Below are positions 13,377 to 18,161 of a DNA stretch of 18,161 nt, piece by piece. The notes under the pieces were generated by a model that saw only the letters and a program-made list of their open reading frames with translations, was not told the DNA's origin and ran no database searches. This DNA comes from DATAAM01 sp036260075. Its GTDB lineage: Bacteria > Actinomycetota > Acidimicrobiia > Acidimicrobiales > JAHWLA01. Every line of letters starts with the position of its first letter. Position 1 is the first letter of the stretch. Location of the stretch: NCBI GenBank assembly GCA_036260075.1, contig DATAAM010000145.1, positions 1 through 18,161 on the forward strand. Direction: 5' to 3'. A program made the position numbers and the translations under genes.

Positions 13377-13826
13377 TCACCGCCGGAATCGACCCGCGTA
13401 CCCGATCCGCATGGCGGGCCGGAACCACTGCTCCACGGCCGCGTACGTCGACCCCACGATGCGGTCGAGCTCGTCCTCGTCGAGTGCGGACAGCGGCATC
13501 TGGCCCACCAGGTACAGGGCGTCCTCGCCCCCGATGGCGAAGCGCATGCCGTACAGCCGCATGTTGAGCCGCAGCACGTACTCGTACAGCGACATCGCGT
13601 TCGTCTCGGGGGCGGGCATGAAGTACGTCTCGTACTGCAAGGTGCGCTGTCCCAACGTGAGCCAGATCGTGGTGAAGTCCTTCTCCTCGCCGCGCAGGCG
13701 GACGTACCAGCGGCGCACGTCGGGGTCGCGGTCGACGGCGAGGACCACCGGGTTCTCCGCCAGCTCGCGTGCGGCCCAGGCATCGATCAACGCCTCGACT
13801 GCGGGAACGGCGTCGGTCAGGGACAC
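13377..13826 (-). CDS. YbjN-domain protein (putative sensory transduction regulator family)
   Basis: The 149-residue soluble protein shows a YbjN-like alpha/beta fold: PAVEALIDAWAARELAE, then RRWYVRLRGEEKDFTTIWLT, GQRTLQYETYFMPAPETNAM, SLYEYVLRLNMRLYGMRFAI and GEDALYLVGQMPLSALDEDEL. YbjN domains resemble type III secretion chaperones and are thought to stabilise or regulate partner proteins; no enzymatic activity is known. The GTG start (13826-13824) overlaps the mshA stop by 10 bp, and the pair is also adjacent in mycobacteria (mshA Rv0486, Rv0487, from memory), so a conserved functional link with mycothiol synthesis is plausible. It is the last gene of the RsiG-to-YbjN unit. A gap with a candidate promoter for the MFS gene follows. 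Confidence 0.85.
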   Translation of the reverse strand: MSLTDAVPAVEALIDAWAARELAENPVVLAVDRDPDVRRWYVRLRGEEKDFTTIWLTLGQRTLQYETYFMPAPETNAMSLYEYVLRLNMRLYGMRFAIGGEDALYLVGQMPLSALDEDELDRIVGSTYAAVEQWFRPAMRIGYAGRFRR

Positions 13827-15013
13827 TCGACCAGCGCGCGCGACGTGAGGTCCTCGTACAGCCGGCGGAGGCGGGCGGCGGCCAGGCGCCACGTGTACCC
13901 GCGGGCGCGCTCGGCCGCCGCCACCGACAGCTCGGCGGCCAGGAGCGGGTCGGCCAGCAGCTCGGCCGCGTGGGACGCGAAGGCGTCCGGATCGCGACCC
14001 TCCACGAGGAAGCCGGTGCGGCCGTGCTCGACCAGCGTGCGGAGCCCGCCGACCGCGGCGGCGACCACCGGCGTGCCGCAGGCCGCCGCTTCCAGCGCCA
14101 CCAGGCCGAACGACTCGGAGCGGCTGGGCACCAGGCACACGTCGGCGGCCCGGTAGTAGGTCGACAGCAGCTCGTGCGGCTGCGGCGGCACCCAGCGGAC
14201 GCGGTCGGCGGCGGGAAGGGCGTGGACCCGCTCGATCTCGGCCTCGCCTTCGGGGCCGGAGGGCCCGCCGACCACGACGAGCAGGGCGCCCTCGAGGCGG
14301 TCCAGCGCCCGCACGGCCACGTCGAGGCCCTTGAGCGGCTGGATGCGCCCGACGAAGAGCAGCACCGGCCGGTCCGCGGGAAGCCCGAGGGCGCGGCGGG
14401 CCTGCGGACGGTGCCCCGGCGAGAAGAAGGCGTGGTCGACGCCGGGGGCGACGATCTCGATGCGGTCGCGGTCGGCGCCGTACAGCTCCACGATCTGCCG
14501 GGCCTCGACCGAGCACGACGCCAGCACGGCGTCGGAGCACCCCATCACGTGGGCCTCCGCAGCAGCCCGCCGCTCGGGGGCCACGTCGCCTTCGGCCTTC
14601 ACCCGGGCCAGGGTGTGGAACGTGGAGACGAGCGGGAGGTCGAGGCGGTGCTTGAGGGCGTGGCCCGCGATGCCCGACAGCCAGTAGTTGGCGTGGATCG
14701 CCTGCGGCTCGTAGCCGTGCTCGATGCGGGTGAGCACGCCCTCCCCGAACTCCTCGACGAACGCGGGCAGCTCGTCCTTGGCCACGGGGGCGAGCGGGCC
14801 GGCAGGCACGTGGTGCACCCGGAAGCCGGGCTCGACGTCGACCACTGCGTGCTCGGTGGGGGCCGTCGCCCGGGTGTAGACGTCGCACTCCACGCCGGCC
14901 CGGCCCAGGGCGGCCGCCAGCTCCCGCACGTACACGTTCATGCCGCCGCCGTCGCCGGAACCCGGCTGCGCCAGCGGCGACGTGTGCATGGAGAGGATCG
15001 CCAGGCTGCGCAT
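13817..15013 (-). CDS. mshA: D-inositol-3-phosphate glycosyltransferase MshA (mycothiol synthesis)
   Basis: MshA transfers GlcNAc from UDP-GlcNAc to 1D-myo-inositol 3-phosphate, the first committed step of mycothiol synthesis. The 398-residue protein is a GT-B, family GT4 enzyme. It starts MRSLAILSMHTSPLAQPGSG, then DGGGMNVYVRELAAALGRAG, as in known MshA. It also has HANYWLSGIAGHALKHRL, TFHTLARVKAE, APGVDHAFFSPG, LLFVGRIQPLKGLD (phosphate-binding Arg and Lys) and the E-x7-E motif in SESFGLVALEAAACGTPVVA. The ATG at 15013-15011 is preferred; an in-frame TTG four codons upstream (15025) lies only 2 bp after the XRE stop and is possible. It overlaps the YbjN gene by 10 bp and follows the XRE gene by 14 bp, so it shares an operon with the c-di-GMP genes. 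The rest of the pathway (mshB, mshC, mshD) is not in the window. Confidence 0.94.
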   Translation of the reverse strand: MRSLAILSMHTSPLAQPGSGDGGGMNVYVRELAAALGRAGVECDVYTRATAPTEHAVVDVEPGFRVHHVPAGPLAPVAKDELPAFVEEFGEGVLTRIEHGYEPQAIHANYWLSGIAGHALKHRLDLPLVSTFHTLARVKAEGDVAPERRAAAEAHVMGCSDAVLASCSVEARQIVELYGADRDRIEIVAPGVDHAFFSPGHRPQARRALGLPADRPVLLFVGRIQPLKGLDVAVRALDRLEGALLVVVGGPSGPEGEAEIERVHALPAADRVRWVPPQPHELLSTYYRAADVCLVPSRSESFGLVALEAAACGTPVVAAAVGGLRTLVEHGRTGFLVEGRDPDAFASHAAELLADPLLAAELSVAAAERARGYTWRLAAARLRRLYEDLTSRALVECP

Positions 15014-15027
15014 GACCGCCTGCAACC

Positions 15028-15432
15028 CTACTCAGAGGCAGATGATTCCACCGCCGGGGCGACAGGCCGGTCCTCGTTCTCGTGACGGAAGGCGCGGTAC
15101 ACCTGCAGCAACGTCTGCTTCTGGTCCTCGGTGAGGAAGCGGTCGCGGAGGATCTCTCCTTCGAGGTCGTCGTCGCCCTCGCGCTCTTCGAGGATGCCCG
15201 CCCGCACGTACAGCGTCTCGGCGGAGATCCGCAGCGCCTTCGCGATCTGCTGGAGGATCTCGGCCGACGGCTTGCGCAGGCCGCGCTCGATCTGGCTGAG
15301 GTACGGGTTGGAGATGCCCGCAGCCTCGGAGAGCTTGCGCAGCGACAGGCGCGCCGTGCTGCGCTGCTCGCGGATGAACTCGCCCAGCTCGTGCCAGCGG
15401 TCCTGCAAGTGCGGGTCGAGCGAGGGCATCAC
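15028..15432 (-). CDS. XRE-family HTH transcriptional regulator
   Basis: The protein has 134 residues. The helix-turn-helix spans about 15-70: LGEFIREQRSTARLSLRKLS, EAAGISNPYLSQIERGLRKP, then SAEILQQIAKALRISAETLY. A short acidic and helical tail follows (GILEEREGDDDLEGEI and FLTEDQKQTLLQVYRAFRHE), with no ligand-binding domain. This highly conserved short form with SNPYLSQIERG is common in actinobacteria; its targets are unknown to me. Two adjacent starts, GTG at 15432 and ATG at 15429, overlap the HD-GYP stop, so it is coupled to that gene. It sits between the phosphodiesterase and mshA and is a natural candidate for a local regulator of the operon. No inverted repeat that looks like its operator was found upstream of the unit. 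Confidence 0.9.
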   Translation of the reverse strand: MMPSLDPHLQDRWHELGEFIREQRSTARLSLRKLSEAAGISNPYLSQIERGLRKPSAEILQQIAKALRISAETLYVRAGILEEREGDDDLEGEILRDRFLTEDQKQTLLQVYRAFRHENEDRPVAPAVESSASE

Positions 15433-16154
15433 GTGGTGGTGTCAGCGGGCAGGAGCCGTTCGCAGAGGGGCACGAACGCGTCGACCACGTCGGGGTCGAA
15501 CTGGGTGCCCGCCATGCGCTCGAGCTCGGCGGCGGCCTGGTCGACCGGCATGGCCGCACGATAGGGCCGATCGGTCGTCATCGCATCGAAGGCGTCGACC
15601 ACGGCGAACACGCGAGCGGGCAACGGGATCTCGTCGTGCTTCAGCCCTTCCGGGTAGCCGGACCCGTCGAACATCTCGTGGTGCGACCGCACGATCTCGG
15701 CCGCGTTGGTGAGGAACGGGATGTGGGCGACCATCTGGTAGCCGATAAGCGGGTGCGTGCGCATCACACGCCACTCGGCGGCGGTGAGCGGGCCGGGCTT
15801 GCCGAGGATGCGCTCGGGAACGCCGACCTTGCCGGAGTCGTGCAGGAGGAAGCCGTACTGGGCGTCGGGGTAGTCGTCGGCGATGCCCAGGGCCTGCAAG
15901 AGCGAGACGCCGTAGACGCGGCACCGTTCGAGGTGCTGGCCGGTGTACGCGTCCTTGGCCTCGACCACGAAGGCCAGGCTGCGGATCGTCTCGAGGTAGG
16001 CGGTCTGGAGCTCTTCGAGGGCGTTGCCCAGCTCGCGGGCCCTCGTCTTCTCGCGGCGGTAGGCAGCCACCGCGTCCTTGGCGAACACGTGGAGCTGTCG
16101 TTCCAGGCCGGCCGCGTCGAGCACCGGGAAGGCGTCGTCGCGGGCCTCGCTCAC
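15429..16154 (-). CDS. HD-GYP domain protein (probable c-di-GMP phosphodiesterase)
   Basis: HD-GYP enzymes hydrolyse c-di-GMP to pGpG or GMP. The 241-residue protein has an N-terminal helical, coiled-coil-like stretch (about 25-60) and then the HD-GYP domain: VVEAKDAYTGQHLERC (His74), LLHDSGKVGVPERIL (His105-Asp106, Gly108-Lys109), MRTHPLIGYQ (His134), RSHHEMFDGSGYPEG (HHE 158-160, GYP 166-168) and RVFAVVDAFDAMTTDRPYR. All metal and signature residues appear present, so activity is likely. It lacks its own receiver domain, but the preceding gene is a stand-alone REC protein coupled to it by a GTGA overlap, so the pair looks like a split form of the common REC-HD-GYP protein. The GTG start at 16154-16152 follows from that overlap. 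The RsiG-like protein upstream reinforces a c-di-GMP role. Confidence 0.92.
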   Translation of the reverse strand: MSEARDDAFPVLDAAGLERQLHVFAKDAVAAYRREKTRARELGNALEELQTAYLETIRSLAFVVEAKDAYTGQHLERCRVYGVSLLQALGIADDYPDAQYGFLLHDSGKVGVPERILGKPGPLTAAEWRVMRTHPLIGYQMVAHIPFLTNAAEIVRSHHEMFDGSGYPEGLKHDEIPLPARVFAVVDAFDAMTTDRPYRAAMPVDQAAAELERMAGTQFDPDVVDAFVPLCERLLPADTTT

Positions 16155-16510
16155 GGCGTCGTCAGCTCCTCGATGACGTCGAGCAGGGTGAGCGAGGAGA
16201 ACGGCTTGGTGAGGAAGGCGTCGGCCCCCGCCTCCTTGCAGGCCTGCTCGAGGGCGGGGTCGTCGCGGGCGGTGAGCATCACCACCTTCACGACGTCGTG
16301 GTCGAGCTTGCGGCAGACCTCGACGCCGTCCATGCCCGGCATCATCACGTCGAGCACCACCACGGCGGGGTCGGCGTCTTCCAGCCGGGCGAACGCCTCG
16401 TTGCCGTCGCGAGCCTCCACCACCGTCCAGTCGTCGGCTTCGAGCACCGTGCGCACCAGTCGACGGATCATCTCGTCGTCGTCGACGACGAGCACGAGCC
16501 GCCTGCTCAT
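16151..16510 (-). CDS. Single-domain response regulator (CheY-like receiver)
   Basis: The 119-residue protein consists only of a receiver domain. It starts LVLVVDDDEMIRRLVR with the acidic pair Asp11/Asp12. The phospho-acceptor is Asp54 in VVVLDVMMPGMDG, with Thr80 in MLTARDD and Lys102 in LTKPFS, so it should be phosphorylated by a histidine kinase. No output domain and no kinase gene are present here. The adjacent HD-GYP protein, overlapping by 4 bp, is the likely effector, phosphorylation controlling its activity through complex formation. That is inference. The ATG at 16510-16508 lies 34 bp after the RsiG-like stop, with only a weak GGGTG upstream, so cotranscription with that gene is likely. 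Confidence 0.9.
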   Translation of the reverse strand: MSRRLVLVVDDDEMIRRLVRTVLEADDWTVVEARDGNEAFARLEDADPAVVVLDVMMPGMDGVEVCRKLDHDVVKVVMLTARDDPALEQACKEAGADAFLTKPFSSLTLLDVIEELTTP

Positions 16511-16544
16511 CGCGGCACCCGGCGGCGACAGGCTCCGTCAGCCA

Positions 16545-17084
16545 TCACTTCAGGAGCGAGTCGACCGTCGCCTCGCCGGTCTTGTACCGGCGCACGATCT
16601 CCTCCTGGAGTGTGTTGGCCCGTTCGTGCAGCGAGCCGCGCTGGCTCGACACCCGCCGCTCGAGCTCCTCGAGCTTGTCGGCGATGTCGCGGACGGCGTC
16701 CTCGTCGAGGTCGGGCAGCGCGCTCATGCGGCCCGCGGCGACGATCGTGTCGAGCTCGGCGGCGATCCACCCGTCGAGGTCGGCGGGGGCCAGGCTGGTC
16801 GGGAGGCGGCCGAACCCCTGGGCCCGGGTGCCGTCGGCGATGATCTCGCCCCGCTTCAGCTGCTCCACCAGGTCGTGCAGGTCGCCGGGCTCGCCGCCCG
16901 CCCGGCGTTGGAGGTCGGCGTGCACGATGTCGAGCCTGCCCTGCACCATGCGGCGGAGGTAGGAGAGCGCGTCGGCCGCCTCCTGGCACTCGTCGCGCCG
17001 GGCACGGACGTCGGTGATCGGCAGGTCGGCCAGCCCCTCGACGTAGGCCGGGCTCAGGATGTCGTCGATGCGGGAGATTGCCAT
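16545..17084 (-). CDS. RsiG-like protein (c-di-GMP-type anti-sigma family; 'aerial mycelium formation protein')
   Basis: The 179-residue, mostly helical protein resembles actinobacterial RsiG, which holds sigma factor WhiG inactive when loaded with c-di-GMP. The family binds c-di-GMP through E(x)3S(x)2R(x)3Q(x)3D on two antiparallel helices. Here the first helix (LSYLRRMVQGRLDIV) has Ser41-Arg44-Gln48-Asp52 in exact spacing, with Ala37 where Glu is expected. The second helix (LEELERRVSSQRGSLHERAN) has Glu142-Ser146-Arg149, then His153 and Asn157 instead of Gln and Asp. The C-terminal LQEEIVRRYKTGEATVDSLL is typical of the family. Start ATG 17084-17082 lacks an SD and sits 8 nt after a TAGCAT -10-like box, so it is probably leaderless. 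It heads the unit with the response regulator, HD-GYP, XRE, mshA and YbjN genes. No sigma gene is in the window, so the partner is unknown. Confidence 0.78.
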   Translation of the reverse strand: MAISRIDDILSPAYVEGLADLPITDVRARRDECQEAADALSYLRRMVQGRLDIVHADLQRRAGGEPGDLHDLVEQLKRGEIIADGTRAQGFGRLPTSLAPADLDGWIAAELDTIVAAGRMSALPDLDEDAVRDIADKLEELERRVSSQRGSLHERANTLQEEIVRRYKTGEATVDSLLK

Positions 17085-17160
17085 TCGCCCGAATGCTACC
17101 GCCGGCCGCCGCCCCCCTCGCCATTCGCCCGAATGCTACCGCCGGCCGCCGCCCCCCTCG
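17081..17160. repeat. Perfect 40-bp tandem duplication over the RsiG-like start and promoter
   Basis: Bases 17081-17120 and 17121-17160 are identical. Each unit holds the inverted repeat CATTCG-CC-CGAATG, the -10-like box (ATGCTA on the plus strand) and a G+C-only stretch. The first unit provides the real start codon, on the minus strand at 17084-17082; the second provides a duplicate box and an out-of-frame ATG 40 bp upstream. The hairpin repeat follows 2 bp later. It looks like a recent duplication. Confidence 0.95.
17093..17098 (-). promoter_or_regulatory. Putative -10 box of the RsiG-to-YbjN operon (duplicated at 17133-17138)
   Basis: Minus-strand TAGCAT fits TAnnnT and ends 8 nt before the RsiG-like ATG, where a leaderless transcript would begin. 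No TTGACA-like -35 is seen at the usual distance, the region being pure G+C. An identical copy lies 40 bp upstream in the tandem repeat. Confidence 0.45.
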
Positions 17161-17162
17161 CC

Positions 17163-17212
17163 GTTCTGGGGGAGGAAACCCGGCGGTATCGCCGGGTTTC
17201 CTCCCCCAGAAC
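17163..17212. repeat. Hairpin repeat, copy 2: perfect 23-bp stem, 4-base loop
   Basis: The left arm is at 17163-17185 (beginning GTTCTGGGGGAGGAAACCCG), the loop GTAT at 17186-17189, and the right arm at 17190-17212 is an exact reverse complement. It lies between two divergent genes, so it is not a terminator by position. Compared with copy 1 the outer 13 bases are constant, while the inner part differs yet stays self-complementary. Confidence 0.95.
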
Positions 17213-17245
17213 GTCGCTGTCGCACCCTGTCGCTTGAATACAGGC

Positions 17246-18161
17246 ATGCACGAGACGGACAGGTTGCGACGACGCGCGGAAGAGCAGCACGGCGTCGTCT
17301 CACGATCGCAATGCAGGCTGCTGGGCCTCGACTACGACCGCATTCGGATCGGCATCCGACGAGGCGAGTGGGAGCGGGTCTCCCCGCGGGTGGTCCGCCT
17401 GGTCGGTGCTCCCCGAACGGAGCGAAGCGAGCTGATGGCAGCCGTCCTCGACGCCGGGGACTCGGCAGTCGCCTCCCGCCGCTCGGCGGCCGCCCTGTGG
17501 GGCCTGCCCGGGTTCTCGCTCGGCGATCTCGACGTGACCCGCCCCCACGACGGCGACTACCACCGGCCGTCGCTCGGCCGGCTGCATCAGACCCGCCGCC
17601 TGCCGCCGCACCACGTGACGTCGGTCGACGGCATCCCTGTCACCACGCCGGCGCGCACGATCTTCGACCTGGCGGGCATGCTGACGCCCGCCCGCACCGA
17701 GCGGGCCCTCGACAACGCGCTCGCTTCGAGCCCGGCACTGCTGCGGGCGCTGCATCGAACGTTGCCGGAGCTCGCCGAGCGAGGCCGTACCGGAACGACC
17801 GTGATGCGAGAGCTGCTCGCCGCTCGCCCGATGGGCTACATCGCGCCCGCATCAGGGTTGGAGGCCCGCCTGATCCGCATCCTCGAAGAGGCGGGCATCG
17901 CCGCCCGTCGTCAAGTCGACCTCGGCGGCGACGACTGGATCGGGCGCCACGACCTCCTCGTCACCGGCACCAACGTGGTCGTCGAGGTCGACAGCGCTCG
18001 GTTCCACACAGCGCTGCTCGACCGTGAGCGCGACGCCCGCCGCGACGACGAGCTGCGCGCCGCCGGTTTCGTGCCCGTGCGCATCACGGAAGAGGACGTC
18101 TGGCGAGCGCCCGCCACCGTGATCCAGACGATCCGCGCCGTTCTGGGGGAGGGATCCCGGC
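17246..18161 (+). CDS. AbiEi-type HTH plus DUF559 nuclease-fold protein, 3' end outside the window
   Basis: At least 305 residues are open to the window edge. The N-terminus (about 5-55) is an AbiEi-antitoxin-like winged helix: LRRRAEEQHGVVSRSQCRLL, then IRRGEWERVSPRVVRLVG. A middle segment (AVASRRSAAALWGLPGF, 74-90) is the usual linker motif. The C-terminus (about 200-300) is a DUF559/Vsr-like PD-(D/E)xK fold: SGLEARLIRILEEAG, GRHDLLV, VVVEVDSARFH, DRERDARRDDELRAAGF and VPVRITEEDVW. The acidic residues expected at the metal site (Glu of GLEAR, Asp of RHD, Glu/Asp of VEVD) are there. Such proteins occur in many copies in actinobacterial genomes with unknown function. The start at 17246 has only a weak upstream AGG; TTG 17264 is an alternative. 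The last visible codons (AVLGEGSR) lie inside hairpin copy 3, and copy 2 lies 33 bp upstream. No abiEii toxin gene is visible. Confidence 0.8.
   Translation, partial: MHETDRLRRRAEEQHGVVSRSQCRLLGLDYDRIRIGIRRGEWERVSPRVVRLVGAPRTERSELMAAVLDAGDSAVASRRSAAALWGLPGFSLGDLDVTRPHDGDYHRPSLGRLHQTRRLPPHHVTSVDGIPVTTPARTIFDLAGMLTPARTERALDNALASSPALLRALHRTLPELAERGRTGTTVMRELLAARPMGYIAPASGLEARLIRILEEAGIAARRQVDLGGDDWIGRHDLLVTGTNVVVEVDSARFHTALLDRERDARRDDELRAAGFVPVRITEEDVWRAPATVIQTIRAVLGEGSR
18140..18161. repeat. Hairpin repeat, copy 3 (left arm only, cut by the window edge)
   Basis: The left arm starts GTTCTGGGGGAGGGATCCCG. The first 20 bases equal copy 1 and the first 13 equal copy 2. The expected right arm lies beyond the window. 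It begins inside the coding frame of the DUF559-type gene and so encodes or replaces its C-terminus. Confidence 0.85.

Noticed and set aside
17163..17212. Intrinsic terminator
   Set aside because: It lies between two divergent gene starts, is perfectly symmetric and has no U tract, so termination is not its obvious job.
17081..17212. Start of a CRISPR array
   Set aside because: There are only two units without spacers between them, and no cas genes; it is a simple tandem duplication next to a hairpin.
17300..17755. Minus-strand frame opposite the DUF559-type gene
   Set aside because: Its Arg/Gln/Ala-rich product has no domain, while the plus frame shows full AbiEi and DUF559 motifs.

Overview
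The window is very G+C-rich DNA (clearly above two thirds G+C) with tightly packed genes, many 1-20 bp start/stop overlaps and frequent GTG or TTG starts. The gene set points to a high-G+C actinobacterium: mshA of the mycothiol pathway next to a YbjN-type gene, rex upstream of heme genes, proC near an excisionase-type HTH gene, and an RsiG-type protein. My best guess is class Acidimicrobiia or a neighbouring deep actinobacterial lineage. The exact taxon cannot be read from the window.

Layout, left to right. (1) 1-2554, minus strand: a tetrapyrrole operon, rex > precorrin-2 dehydrogenase > hemA > probable hemC (only its first codons are inside). (2) 2605-3378: a long hairpin repeat, then a plus-strand 7-TM protein of unknown function. 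(3) 3305-6117, minus: an FAD-dependent oxidoreductase coupled to an acyl-CoA ligase. (4) 6159-6960, plus: a GEMM-I-type c-di-GMP riboswitch in front of a secreted CAP/SCP-domain protein with a TTG start. (5) 6957-9307, minus: proC > small membrane protein > HTH protein > SAM hydrolase > 29-residue membrane peptide. Most joints overlap, and one gene seems to start at CTG. (6) 9380-13249, minus: an MFS transporter, a secreted M23 peptidase with coiled coils, and a YibE/F membrane protein. (7) 13377-17084, minus: an RsiG-like c-di-GMP-type anti-sigma protein > single-domain response regulator > HD-GYP phosphodiesterase > XRE regulator > mshA > YbjN-domain protein. (8) 17081-18161: a perfect 40-bp tandem duplication, a perfect 23-bp-stem hairpin, and a plus-strand AbiEi/DUF559-type nuclease-fold gene. 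That gene runs off the window and ends in another copy of the hairpin repeat.

Two themes stand out. One is c-di-GMP: a candidate riboswitch, a candidate phosphodiesterase and an RsiG-like protein lie within 11 kb. The last two share a transcription unit with the first committed enzyme of mycothiol synthesis, which suggests that c-di-GMP signalling and thiol redox homeostasis are coordinated. The other is a family of hairpin repeats beginning GTTCTGGGGGAGG, with three copies here. Two of them bracket the nuclease-fold gene, which makes a repeat-associated mobile or defence unit possible. No rRNA, tRNA, IS transposase or CRISPR array was seen.
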